Position numbers and translations under genes: made by a program. Below the pieces are notes generated by a model. The model did not search any database and was not told the origin of the DNA. It saw only the letters and a list, made by a program, of their open reading frames with translations. Of a stretch of 64,000 nucleotides of DNA, positions 51,615 to 61,566 are shown one piece after another (the stretch's first letter is position 1; each line of letters opens with the position of its first letter). The DNA comes from Vibrio sinaloensis. Its GTDB lineage: Bacteria; Pseudomonadota; Gammaproteobacteria; Enterobacterales; Vibrionaceae. The stretch covers positions 1,798,001 through 1,862,000 of the forward strand of contig NZ_CP096199.1 in the NCBI RefSeq assembly GCF_023195835.1. The letters run 5' to 3'.

Positions 51615-52146
51615 ATTCCTCTGATTCTTCTACATGCTCTGCCGTTGGCTTATCCATTGGATACGCCGTGGTGAACTCTCTAAACGCATCTGCGATAGCT
51701 TCTTCTGATCGATCTAGAGTCATTAGCTCATCATTTCGGTTCGTGCCTGAATAGGTAAAGTTCATTGAACCACTAAGCAACGCATCCTTGGTGAGCAAGC
51801 CTTTCGCATGCAGTTCTTCGCTCAGTTTTAGGTTTACGTTATGAGACGTGGCAAGTTTGGATCTGATCTCATGTAAAGCACTGGTATTCGTTTCATGGTC
51901 TTTGATAACAACGTTAACGGTACAACCAGCATCAACCATGGTTTCAAGCACTTCAAAAAAAGTCAGCATTCGATGCCCCCAACCAGGGTTTAACGCATCA
52001 AAGGCACCGGAGCGGTTATCTAGCAGATCAAAGTTGCTCACCCATGCACTAACCAACCACACCTCTTTAGGATTGAGGATCTCACTAATCAACATTGAGG
52101 CAATGACTTCCCTAATCTGCCTCTTCCCGGAAAAGGTTTTCGTCAT
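51592..52146 (-). CDS. dpdK: Phospholipase D-like protein DpdK
   Basis: A 184-aa protein with one HKD-type phospholipase D/nuclease motif near its C-terminal third: LHAKGLLTK with D and the GSMNFTYSGTNRNDE continuation. Single-HKD nucleases act as dimers. It is the likely nuclease of the Dpd restriction half. ATG at 52146 has AAGG six bases upstream; a GTG at 52173 overlapping the dpdJ stop would add nine residues and is also plausible. The C terminus is acidic (EESEEYDDEVYL). Confidence 0.85.
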   Translation of the reverse strand: MTKTFSGKRQIREVIASMLISEILNPKEVWLVSAWVSNFDLLDNRSGAFDALNPGWGHRMLTFFEVLETMVDAGCTVNVVIKDHETNTSALHEIRSKLATSHNVNLKLSEELHAKGLLTKDALLSGSMNFTYSGTNRNDELMTLDRSEEAIADAFREFTTAYPMDKPTAEHVEESEEYDDEVYL

Positions 52147-52169
52147 TATTCGCCTTACCTTTAATTGCG

Positions 52170-55100
52170 TCACTGCAGGCTCTCCGCCAGTTCAATATTC
52201 ATTTCAATCAGACCAATTGATGACTTAATCATTGAGATTCTTGGATATACCAACAGCCCATTCATATCTATTACCATGGTGTTGATCAGTGCGGATACTG
52301 CGCCAATTTTATGTCTGGATCTGGTTGGGATCACAAGCACTCCCCGCCCCTCTTTGCCAAGAAGTTGCTCCAACTTTTCAGCCCAATCTTCACAACTGTC
52401 GTAAGTCACCTTTATTGCTTCATTGACGAGAATACTTGTCAGTAGAAGCCTTTCGGTACGAACTCTTCGGTTGGCGAAACGATTGTAGCTTTCAAGGCGA
52501 GCCTGACGAATCTGGTTTCCTCGTGGCCACAAGAGGCCTAAGATGAAATTTCGGTAGGTACTCAACTGCTCAGAATTGTTGTGATGTTTTTTCGCCAATA
52601 GATGAGAAACAATAACTAACGGAACCTCCATACCTACCTTATTTTCAATCTCACGCCACTCAGTCAGCAACTGACATAAGAAACTGTCGTTATTGCTATC
52701 ACTACCTGGTTTAAATACTCGAGAGTGAAGCATTGTGCTCCATGAATGGGAAGTGAAGATACCAGTGTTTGATACAATCCTATTCAGTGTTTTGTTTGCC
52801 TCGACTCTTTGTGCATAACCCACGGCTCGACGTAATGCGTCAAATGCGTTAGATATTTCGGGCTTAGATTTTTTTTCATTGAGTAAATGGTAAAGATCAA
52901 AATCAACCTGTTCGCTTTCACCTGCGCTAAACATCTGACTGAACTGAGATACTACATTTAGCGGGTCTTTGGCGTACACCTCTTTGAATCGATGGACAAT
53001 GCCAATGCCACCGACTTCAGATTCGGTAATCCAAACATGTATTTCATCGCCGCTCCAATAATGATCGACGACAACGCTACCTTCGCTCACATCTGGTAAT
53101 ACTTGCAAAATCAAGTTCGATATGCCACCGGAGACCGTTGAAGCCAATACATCTTTTATCCATTCTTGATACTCAGGAGAACCATCATTGTGATTAATTG
53201 CATCTAACGCCTGAAGGATTTCTTGCAATCCTGATTGGCTATCAAAGTACTCGACCAACCTTTCTTGAAGAGCCTGTTCTTTTAAAACAATATTGTCATC
53301 TTCATCATCGTCTGCAACTAAATTAAAGACTTCTGATGGGATGGATTTCAACAGCATCAACCCAGACGCAGTTGACAGGTGTGCAACCGCATCATCCAGG
53401 TTCAAGCCTTGCTCTTCGATCAAGATAGTCAAGGCACAGGTAACACACTCAAACACCCACTTTGCGAAGAAGAAGCGATTTTTGTATACAATATGATGAA
53501 CGAAACTGTCTTCAATATAGGAAAACCTCAGCGCAAATTTGTTATCTGCAAAGGATGCCATTTGCCTACGCTGCTCATCAGTAAATTGAAAGACCAGTTT
53601 TACGCCATCAACCAACAATCTTGCACCGACTGCAACCGGATTGCCATCCAAAACCCAGTTAAATTGAGTCAATGCAACCTCTTGGGTTCGCTTAAATTTG
53701 AGCTCCGCGTCAGCACCCGTGCTGTAGCGAATGACCTCTACTGGATTTGCCTCATCATGGGTATAAAATGCTATCTTCGTTAGGATGCCCGCCCAATCAC
53801 TGTTCTGCGGAACACTGATACTCTCCCCTCGTTCATTAGGTGTCCTAAATTGAGACCTCCATCGAAGCTGCGAATTACTCGTCCCGGCCAAGTTAAAATA
53901 CTCGCGGGGGTCATTATCGTACCCGGTTGGTATTCGCTGGGTTCTCATCTTGACGGGTTGATATACAGAAATCGAATCACCATCTTCGCTGTAGATATCA
54001 GCAATATACACCTGATGCTCTTTGTTAAAAAACGCCTGCTCAATATCGAAATCTACCGATGCATTCACACCCGGATGAGGTAAAAAGTTATCCGGAACCA
54101 ACCAGTCACTATCGTTGCGGTCATCATAATCAAAACGCTTAGAAACTCGCCCGGGCGCAAATTCCTTTAACGCTGCGAAAATACCCATTTCCTCAGGTTT
54201 GTAGAATGGCTTTTCCAATGAACCGCGCTCTAAATTGATATGAATTGATGCTGCGTGCAATTCACTAAACAGGTTAGCCGGAATGAACTCTGGCATAGGG
54301 TGCCTTATGTCGTCAATGAGTCCTGCCCATGCTTGTCCATCAAGCGCCCAGTTTGTTTCTAGCTTGTGTAACAAACTCGGCAAAAAATCCATCATTATCG
54401 AACGAGGCGAGGCCCATAGGATATGCTGAAGCGCATAACTATCTACCTTAAGCGCTTCCTTCAGATACACCTCCAGATCCGTACTATCTGTTTCAACCCA
54501 ACGCTCTACGATCCTTTTTATTCTCATGCGAATGGCTTCAGGGACGGTTTTCGGTTCTGCCAAAACGCGCCAAATATTCACCTGGGAGAAAGATTTACTC
54601 AACAAATCAATAATGGCCACACTGGCCTGCATTTTCTGCACATGCGCATTATGCACTGGCAAGCTAAATGATTTAACCTTCGGGCTGACCAAATGCTCAT
54701 ACTGCTGAAACGTAACGCGGTCGCGACCATAGTCTGACAAAATGGTGTACATCCACGGTCTAGTTCCCCGCTTTCGACCTGCTCGACCCTTTCGTTGCAA
54801 ATAAGAGGCTACCCCTCTAGGCGCCTTATGTTGAACAATAGCACCAACTTGCGGGTCGTTAAATCCGACTTCCAATGAGGCTGTAGCCACAACCATCTCA
54901 GAATCATTATTTACACCGGTATCTTGGCTAGAAGTTCGACCGACATTTCCCCGGGAGTTTTCCGTCATATCATGGCCAATCTTAGAACTGGCCTCCCAAT
55001 CTAAGCCTAGACGACTGCGTAACTCCCCCTTAGCGTTATGCATAAAGTCAGGGTGAAGTTTACTTCTTAAAAAGACAAGCGAAGGGACATCTTTAGGCGC

Positions 55101-56636
55101 CCCCGAGGTTCGCCAACCTTCAGCATCTCGCAACTGATTGTAGAGACGATTAATCACGTCTAGATCATCGGTAAATACAAAGACCTTTTGACCAAACACA
55201 CCGTCAGACAGATTCTTTCTTGGTCCACGCAAGGGATCCAGCATTCGACTTGTCAACATAGTTGACTGAATGGTCGTTGATAAGAGTGCGGTTTGAGAAA
55301 CAGGATCACCCTTAAGAGCCAACATATACTCGGCCCCCTCCTCTTCCATCTCACTCTCTTTTGGTTCGATGAGTTCAACATCCTGCTTGTAGGTGCTGGT
55401 TAGGTCGGCAAAAAACTGCTCTGCATCATCAAGGGTTGCGGAAAGGCCTACGAAATGTGGAGCAATATTGGAGCGTTTCATCCAACGCTTCAGGAGGTAA
55501 GAAACCTGAGCACCACTGGTTCCCTCATAGGTATGTACCTCATCCATTAACACGACTGGGATTGAACAGCCTGTGTCGACTCCAAATAAATGATTGGAAC
55601 CGTTGTCACTGAGTCGCTGATTCAGCATCTCGGTCGTGGTGAACAAAATATCAGGTGGGGAAGCTTCTATAGACTCGCGCGTTAAACCAATTTCAGATTC
55701 ATCTATTTTTTTAGAGCAGCGTTCACACTCTAGGCGATTATGAGCCTTACGATAGCGCAACTTACCTTTACAGTTATCTTCCGGACAGGCCATGGTGTTA
55801 AACATGGCATTATCTTCTACTTTGCTAGCATAGAAGGTATCACTAAAATAAGTACCGATTTGGATCTTGCGACAGCCTTTCTGCTGGAGATAAGCATCCA
55901 ACTTTCTGACTTCTGCATAGGTTTCGGAGAACTGGTCCTTCAACAATTCCTTGCGTGGATAGATTGCCAGAATACGCACTCTCGAGCGACTGTCGGTAAG
56001 CAGTTGTATCGCCAAACTCGTGATAGCTGGTAAGTAAAATGACAACGTCTTACCACTACCAGTTCCAGAGCAGACGATTGTTGCACTCGGTTTAAATTGC
56101 TTCCTAAGGTGCTGGCCATACTTTCTCAAAATGCGTTCCGTAGAACGTACTTGGAAGCCAGACAGATTGTATTTTATCGACCCATTAGTCAGCAATAAAT
56201 CCAGTATCTTTGACTGCTGTTGGTTGACAAGGCCTTGGGTTTTCCAACGCTGAATCAAACTGTCAGAAGCCTCAGTTCGCATCGGGTAACGGCGGCGTCG
56301 GCGAAGAAATCGAAAATCAGAGACTAGCGTCTTGCTTTTCGAGATCGATTGCCCGTGAAACCATTGGCGAGAGGCAACCTGCAACCTGACCGTCTGAGCC
56401 ATTCTAGTTCGGTAAAGTTTGATCTCATCGTCCTGCTCAGAGAATAGGTAACAAAGCCTATCCATCTCCTGTAGGACTTCCTCGGCTGACAATGGAAACA
56501 CAACATGTTTGTGAATGATAGCTAGGATCTCTGCTTCAGTGTGAGACACCGAGGTATCCCCCCAAGCCAATAACTCTGTTTCACGTTCTTCAATGTCATC
56601 TAGGCAAGACAGCATTACCTTTTTTAGATCAGACAT
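52170..56636 (-). CDS. dpdJ: DEAD/DEAH-box helicase DpdJ
   Basis: A very large (1488-aa) superfamily 2 helicase. Walker A SGTGSGKT lies near 190-197, a four-cysteine zinc cluster (CPEDNC, then CERCSKK) near 290-315, the DEVH box in VVLMDEVHTYEG near 370, and helicase motifs in ATASLEVGFNDP and QRKGRAGRKRG near 640-680. The rest, about 800 residues, has no motif I recognise and may bind DNA or partner proteins. The overall design resembles DISARM DrmA/DrmB-type and DUF1998 helicases. It overlaps dpdI by eight bases and is followed by dpdK. Confidence 0.85.
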   Translation of the reverse strand: MSDLKKVMLSCLDDIEERETELLAWGDTSVSHTEAEILAIIHKHVVFPLSAEEVLQEMDRLCYLFSEQDDEIKLYRTRMAQTVRLQVASRQWFHGQSISKSKTLVSDFRFLRRRRRYPMRTEASDSLIQRWKTQGLVNQQQSKILDLLLTNGSIKYNLSGFQVRSTERILRKYGQHLRKQFKPSATIVCSGTGSGKTLSFYLPAITSLAIQLLTDSRSRVRILAIYPRKELLKDQFSETYAEVRKLDAYLQQKGCRKIQIGTYFSDTFYASKVEDNAMFNTMACPEDNCKGKLRYRKAHNRLECERCSKKIDESEIGLTRESIEASPPDILFTTTEMLNQRLSDNGSNHLFGVDTGCSIPVVLMDEVHTYEGTSGAQVSYLLKRWMKRSNIAPHFVGLSATLDDAEQFFADLTSTYKQDVELIEPKESEMEEEGAEYMLALKGDPVSQTALLSTTIQSTMLTSRMLDPLRGPRKNLSDGVFGQKVFVFTDDLDVINRLYNQLRDAEGWRTSGAPKDVPSLVFLRSKLHPDFMHNAKGELRSRLGLDWEASSKIGHDMTENSRGNVGRTSSQDTGVNNDSEMVVATASLEVGFNDPQVGAIVQHKAPRGVASYLQRKGRAGRKRGTRPWMYTILSDYGRDRVTFQQYEHLVSPKVKSFSLPVHNAHVQKMQASVAIIDLLSKSFSQVNIWRVLAEPKTVPEAIRMRIKRIVERWVETDSTDLEVYLKEALKVDSYALQHILWASPRSIMMDFLPSLLHKLETNWALDGQAWAGLIDDIRHPMPEFIPANLFSELHAASIHINLERGSLEKPFYKPEEMGIFAALKEFAPGRVSKRFDYDDRNDSDWLVPDNFLPHPGVNASVDFDIEQAFFNKEHQVYIADIYSEDGDSISVYQPVKMRTQRIPTGYDNDPREYFNLAGTSNSQLRWRSQFRTPNERGESISVPQNSDWAGILTKIAFYTHDEANPVEVIRYSTGADAELKFKRTQEVALTQFNWVLDGNPVAVGARLLVDGVKLVFQFTDEQRRQMASFADNKFALRFSYIEDSFVHHIVYKNRFFFAKWVFECVTCALTILIEEQGLNLDDAVAHLSTASGLMLLKSIPSEVFNLVADDDEDDNIVLKEQALQERLVEYFDSQSGLQEILQALDAINHNDGSPEYQEWIKDVLASTVSGGISNLILQVLPDVSEGSVVVDHYWSGDEIHVWITESEVGGIGIVHRFKEVYAKDPLNVVSQFSQMFSAGESEQVDFDLYHLLNEKKSKPEISNAFDALRRAVGYAQRVEANKTLNRIVSNTGIFTSHSWSTMLHSRVFKPGSDSNNDSFLCQLLTEWREIENKVGMEVPLVIVSHLLAKKHHNNSEQLSTYRNFILGLLWPRGNQIRQARLESYNRFANRRVRTERLLLTSILVNEAIKVTYDSCEDWAEKLEQLLGKEGRGVLVIPTRSRHKIGAVSALINTMVIDMNGLLVYPRISMIKSSIGLIEMNIELAESLQ

Positions 56637-57381
56637 TTGGTGTCACCATAAACTTACTCAACATATTGTTTTCTTTCAGCCAGATGAAAACTTCTTCCGT
56701 TAACAAATCCAAGGTTGGGCGGGAAAACTTATAGTTATTTACCGAATTAAAGAATTTCTGCACCGACTCTGGTAGATTGTCGGTATTCATCTGCCTACGC
56801 AGTTCAATAAGCTTTTCAACCAATCGGCAGATTTGGGTAAGTTGGTCAGGCTTGAAACTAAAACCGTCGAGTTCCCGACTAAAGCTCTCTAGTGTCAGTT
56901 TGTAGCTCTTATACAAGACTTCATTATTGTAGACATCGCGTTGGTTTTCTAAGATCAAATCTGGAACAGTAAAGTCTTTTCGCTTCAAAATCACCCAATC
57001 TTGCCACGACTGATCATGGAATTCTGAAAATCCTTTGGCTTTATGCTTAACGCCATCTTCCAGTTGGTATAAAAAGTTATTCTCCTCCTGCAGAGATTTC
57101 TCTTTTAATTCCTCCCATGACGCTTGATAGTTTGCCAAGAGCTCAAATATTTTGTCTATGTCCGCAAAGACTTCAGCTTCTGGGTCTATTGGCACACCGC
57201 CAAACTGTACCAACTGTTCAACCAGATGTTTCTTATTGGCTTCTACAGTCAAAGTGTCTGCCACTTTACTAAGGCGATTAGCAATCTCAGAGTAACCGTC
57301 AACGACACTCCTGTTCTTACTTAGTTGAGCGTGGGTGTCAATCTCCAAATTCAACTGACAGAGTTTTGATTTAAAGCTCAT
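56629..57381 (-). CDS. dpdI: Dpd cluster protein DpdI
   Basis: A 250-aa helical, partly coiled-coil protein (KVADTLTVEANKKHLVEQLVQFGG, then NYQASWEELKEKSLQEENN) with no catalytic motif. It is named DpdI from its place between the DpdH ATPase and the DpdJ helicase. ATG at 57381 has AAGGAG seven bases upstream and lies inside the end of dpdH (11-base overlap). The frame opens earlier at 57426. It may be a structural bridge between the two ATPases, which is inference. Confidence 0.72.
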   Translation of the reverse strand: MSFKSKLCQLNLEIDTHAQLSKNRSVVDGYSEIANRLSKVADTLTVEANKKHLVEQLVQFGGVPIDPEAEVFADIDKIFELLANYQASWEELKEKSLQEENNFLYQLEDGVKHKAKGFSEFHDQSWQDWVILKRKDFTVPDLILENQRDVYNNEVLYKSYKLTLESFSRELDGFSFKPDQLTQICRLVEKLIELRRQMNTDNLPESVQKFFNSVNNYKFSRPTLDLLTEEVFIWLKENNMLSKFMVTPNV

Positions 57382-60300
57382 CAATAGTCTCCTTGCGAGC
57401 ATCCAATTCACGAACTGCTGATTCAATCTCGCTCAGATAGTTTTCAATGTTTTCTCTGAACTCATTCATTCTTTGCCCACCAAGTTCTTCATTGCTACGC
57501 TGCAGTCGTGGTAATGCATGCTGCTCAACCGTTGCAAATTCATCGAGCACAAGTAACCATTGGCTTAGTTGCTCACCGTCAATCTTATACAGCGCTTGAA
57601 GTTGCTGTAATTCGTCCTTCGATGCGACGAACTTTCGAGCATTCTCAATCAGCGACCACTCATACATACCTCGCAGCTTATTGAGCTTATTTTTTGCCTT
57701 TCTTGTGGTGGTTGAATCCGGCATCATATCAGTCTTTATAATGCTGTAGACCTGTTCAAGCGTATCGAATTGCGCCTTAGCATCATCAGAGTTCACGAGT
57801 TCAGAAACATAGTTAACAAAGCGGTTTAAGCGCTCAGACACCTCACTTTGTGCCCGGCGATATAGAGTTCTTTGTACTGGTGTAAAAGGCTCTGAGGGGA
57901 TAACTTCCGACGCCTTGAGGTACTCTTGGTACAAAGGAGCGTCTATACCCACTTCGCTACCGCCTGCTGAGGGTGAATAAGAAATTCTCATCATCCATTC
58001 TCCCCTGGTATTATCCCACTCTTTAAGTAGTTCGTTCTGAAGTGCAGCAAAGTCGTCATTGATCGGCGATGGCAATCTGTCGGCAATATGTTCGCTACGC
58101 TGAACAAAGAGGTCCAACAATTCTTTCTTCGGTTTGTTAATTCCTAGGGCTAAGGCTAGTCCCTTCTGCTTTGCTAGCAGTTTTGGGGTTTCAGAACGAA
58201 CGTGAGCAAGGCATTGTTGTATCGCACTTGGGATCCAGTTCGCCATAAACTCCATGTAATACCCATAGTCTTCGAAACCTTTAGCGTAGTTCCAGCCGAG
58301 TTTTTTCTTGGCATAGTAGTCATAGCGTACAATGGCAAGAATTTGCTTCTTCAACTGGAAACCAGCATCACTATCATTAAGTTGATCTTCTTTGCATAGT
58401 TTCACAACATCCAAGTCAATCGAAGCCACGGATTTTGGTATCAAGATATTTAGTCGGTTATGAGACTTTAGAGCAATATCGAATAGTGATTTATTTCCTG
58501 ACCACTTGTTGGTGCTTATAACGCCATATCGAGACAGCGTTGCATCGTCAGACAACACGTCAAACAGGTGCTTTCGTATACTATTAGAGGTTGGAGCATC
58601 GAGTCGAGAATCTCCGTTGAACCAGTCATCAATTTTGACCTCCAGATCATAGGTTTCGTCACAGACACATTCTGACTTGGGCTTACCACAAGTAGTACAT
58701 TTAGGCTCTGGCGGAGCTTCACAGATGCACTCTTGTTTAGGTCTTGCGCACTTAGTACAACTCTCTACCTTGTCGCAGGTACATTGCTCGATAAGTTCCG
58801 AGCAGTTACTGCATCGTTTCGTTTCAGATGAGTGTTCACCAAATTTATCGGATGGCAGGTTGAACACATCCGCCTGACTGCACGTAATGCTCTCTTGAAT
58901 CTCATCAAATGGCTGTCTAGCCCCAAAAGTTGAGGCGTAAATGGTTAGGAAATTATCCAACCTTCTGCGCACGATCTCATCAGCAACATAGTGTTTTCTC
59001 GACCATTCACGGATAGAGTCAGGCACCCTAAACTCAAATTTAGTGGTAAAATTAGAAGCGGGAAAATCATCATTGATAAAATCAGCTTGGTTGTCTCGAA
59101 GAATAGGGATCAACAACTCCTTGATTACCACTCGAGGGTTAAAGCTTTGACTACCTTGTCGATATACCTTGAGCTTGGCTAGGTTGACAATGGCGGTTCT
59201 GCTCAATGGAAACAGTGGTGTTCCATCAGAGGATACCCCGAAATCTTCGAGTGCCTTAGCATCCGTTTCTGATAGCTCTTCGGCCGTCTGCCAGATAGGC
59301 ACACTACTGCTTTGGTTTGTATAGAGAGAGTTGATTTTATCGATCCCCAGGCGCGCCGCATTCAGGTAACGGCCGCAGAAATCTATCAACAGGTCTTCAT
59401 CATCTTTGTGAGACGAACGTTCCTGCGCTGTAGGGATACGCCATTCGAGTTGCTCATCCCCGGCGCGAGAATGAATACTCTCCTGCCTCTCTCGATAGGT
59501 AGCTTGACCAGAGGTCGTTGCGATAACAGACTTCAAGTCACACAGATTATTCTCACCTGCGTAGGTATCTTCCTGAATTAAGCTATCCAGAAGAACGTTA
59601 TCAATAGCTGAAATAGCAGCCAGATCCTCAATCAGTATGACCAGAGTGCGCCCCTGCGCTTTGAGTGCTTTTCGAATAGAAATGAACAGATCCGGGAATG
59701 CACCACTGTTGAACTTAAACAGGCTATTAAAGACCAGTTTACCGGTATTATTTATAGCCTGATTGATGATATTAACTGCAAACAGGGCTCGTTCATTGCT
59801 TTCAATATCATCATCGGTAAAGAAACGTAGAGCCTCAAATGCACGGCGTGCATCGACATTAAGGTCATCTAATTCAAATCCAACATTTGCAGATATATTG
59901 ATATCTTTTATTTCTACTGCATATACCGCATCTGTAACCTCGGAGTAACTTCTTGAACGACTTAAGCGCTCAATCGTGTTGGTTACCGGCTTGTTGTCAC
60001 CCGACATTAAATGCTGGAACGTACGATCTGAAAAACAAACACCAAGATGCTTAGCTATGGTAGATTTAGACTTTAGCTCCTTGGCTAGTGCGTCATTCCC
60101 CGCCTCTCTCTCTGCCTTAGATAACCCCTTAGACTCTTTTGCCAAAACATTACAGGCCTCTTCCAAGTAGGTGAAGAATAAGCGCTGGATTAGCTTCGGT
60201 GACAACTCGGAACCAACCGATAGTATATCTTTACGAGCTTTCTCAAACTCATCGCCCTCAAGCCCTTCTAAAAGAAGAGTCAGAACTTGAACCATAGTCG

Positions 60301-60619
60301 CGTTTTTAGGGATACGAACAATATGCCAACTTTTATCAAGCTCTTGCTGCTTTAACTTAGCGTGCAACCAGCGAACAATATGCGATTTACCACTACCTGA
60401 TTCACCTACAACAGGGAACGGACCGTTATTGTTAAGTACATAGTTGAGCAGATCAGCCTCGGTTTTTTCGACGACTTTACTTCGGTCATTGAAACTTATT
60501 GCTTGCAGACGCATTGGCGAGTGTACTGATAGTAAAAGAGCATCACTAAGTACCTCGGCTTCACTATGAATACAAGCCGTAACATTCTCCCGAGAGGGCC
60601 AGTAATTTTTTATGCTCAC
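57371..60619 (-). CDS. dpdH: ATPase DpdH with three cysteine knuckles
   Basis: A 1082-aa P-loop ATPase. Walker A GESGSGKS lies near residue 67, and a Walker B-like strand RTLVILIEDLAAI near 325. Between Cys603 and Cys653 three repeats of the form C-x2-C-x6-C-x-C follow one another, suggesting three small zinc sites. The C-terminal third is helical. Named DpdH from family size, domain content and cluster position. It starts within the dpdG stop (ATGA overlap) and ends inside dpdI. Confidence 0.8.
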   Translation of the reverse strand: MSIKNYWPSRENVTACIHSEAEVLSDALLLSVHSPMRLQAISFNDRSKVVEKTEADLLNYVLNNNGPFPVVGESGSGKSHIVRWLHAKLKQQELDKSWHIVRIPKNATMVQVLTLLLEGLEGDEFEKARKDILSVGSELSPKLIQRLFFTYLEEACNVLAKESKGLSKAEREAGNDALAKELKSKSTIAKHLGVCFSDRTFQHLMSGDNKPVTNTIERLSRSRSYSEVTDAVYAVEIKDINISANVGFELDDLNVDARRAFEALRFFTDDDIESNERALFAVNIINQAINNTGKLVFNSLFKFNSGAFPDLFISIRKALKAQGRTLVILIEDLAAISAIDNVLLDSLIQEDTYAGENNLCDLKSVIATTSGQATYRERQESIHSRAGDEQLEWRIPTAQERSSHKDDEDLLIDFCGRYLNAARLGIDKINSLYTNQSSSVPIWQTAEELSETDAKALEDFGVSSDGTPLFPLSRTAIVNLAKLKVYRQGSQSFNPRVVIKELLIPILRDNQADFINDDFPASNFTTKFEFRVPDSIREWSRKHYVADEIVRRRLDNFLTIYASTFGARQPFDEIQESITCSQADVFNLPSDKFGEHSSETKRCSNCSELIEQCTCDKVESCTKCARPKQECICEAPPEPKCTTCGKPKSECVCDETYDLEVKIDDWFNGDSRLDAPTSNSIRKHLFDVLSDDATLSRYGVISTNKWSGNKSLFDIALKSHNRLNILIPKSVASIDLDVVKLCKEDQLNDSDAGFQLKKQILAIVRYDYYAKKKLGWNYAKGFEDYGYYMEFMANWIPSAIQQCLAHVRSETPKLLAKQKGLALALGINKPKKELLDLFVQRSEHIADRLPSPINDDFAALQNELLKEWDNTRGEWMMRISYSPSAGGSEVGIDAPLYQEYLKASEVIPSEPFTPVQRTLYRRAQSEVSERLNRFVNYVSELVNSDDAKAQFDTLEQVYSIIKTDMMPDSTTTRKAKNKLNKLRGMYEWSLIENARKFVASKDELQQLQALYKIDGEQLSQWLLVLDEFATVEQHALPRLQRSNEELGGQRMNEFRENIENYLSEIESAVRELDARKETIDEL

Positions 60620-61566
60620 GATTTGCCCCCTAAGAATTGAATAGTACTGATCATTTTCTCCTGACCATTTGGCAGTGTTAGGCTATGGCGGACAACACTA
60701 TCCGACTCCAGACTACAACTGATAATGCGCTCTTGCGTTAACCTTTCAATTGCAATACTTAGGCTTGCTGAGAGTTTGACACCTTTTTCAGCAGGCCAGA
60801 GAGTAGTATCAAGTATCATCTGTTGCTCTACCAATTCACGGTATTTGCCTTCATCGAATACCGGTAAACAATGATTCAGCTTATTCAGAAAATCATCAAA
60901 AAATAGTGAGTTACTACTTTCAAAGACTTGTGGAAGAAAGGTCTTTATGGCACGTGTAGGATCAACAAAGTACTGTTTTTTACCAACTTGCTCTAGAAAC
61001 CCCATCATATGTGCATAAGCAAAAAAGTTAGGGCGTTCGTTCGAGTTCAGCGACATAGCATTGTCAACAGCATCGCTATTTATAAGGCTTGCAACCAGTT
61101 CTCCAGCTTTGGTGCCATCCAGAGGTTTCTGCCCAACAAAGGTGACTTCGTCCACGCAAAGAAAAAAAATAACAAACCGCAAGAAGGGCTCGATGCCATT
61201 GCCTTTCAAGAGGTCAAAGTCTTTACTGGCGATCAACTTAAGCAAGCGTTTCGGCAGGTCTCTAGTATTGTCCAATAGGAATGTAGAGCGGACCCCTTGC
61301 TCAGTTACGTCCCAAAGTCCTGCATCCCCCCAGAACTTAATCGTTTGCTTAACTTTTTTTGCTGAATCTAAGCGCTTGAACTCACCATTTTCTAGTCGCT
61401 CCGTCCCTATGAACAGACTGTTAGGCGCAACCAATGACATCAATGTATCTAAAGGCAAATACTTACCCTCATTTTTGTCATTTTGAGAGAATCTGGTAAT
61501 TATTCTGTCAACCGCATGTAGGGCTTCGACACTACTTCCCGGGTTAGCGTTGTTTATTATTGACAT
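60616..61566 (-). CDS. dpdG: Dpd cluster protein DpdG
   Basis: A 316-aa soluble protein without a recognisable enzymatic motif. The stretch VKQTIKFWGDAGLWDVTEQG (about residues 71-90) and LSIAIERLTQERIISC near the C terminus look like winged-helix elements, so DNA binding is possible. It is called DpdG because it sits between the RecQ-like DpdF and the ATPase DpdH. It overlaps dpdF by ten bases and dpdH by four, so translation is coupled. Confidence 0.72.
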   Translation of the reverse strand: MSIINNANPGSSVEALHAVDRIITRFSQNDKNEGKYLPLDTLMSLVAPNSLFIGTERLENGEFKRLDSAKKVKQTIKFWGDAGLWDVTEQGVRSTFLLDNTRDLPKRLLKLIASKDFDLLKGNGIEPFLRFVIFFLCVDEVTFVGQKPLDGTKAGELVASLINSDAVDNAMSLNSNERPNFFAYAHMMGFLEQVGKKQYFVDPTRAIKTFLPQVFESSNSLFFDDFLNKLNHCLPVFDEGKYRELVEQQMILDTTLWPAEKGVKLSASLSIAIERLTQERIISCSLESDSVVRHSLTLPNGQEKMISTIQFLGGKS

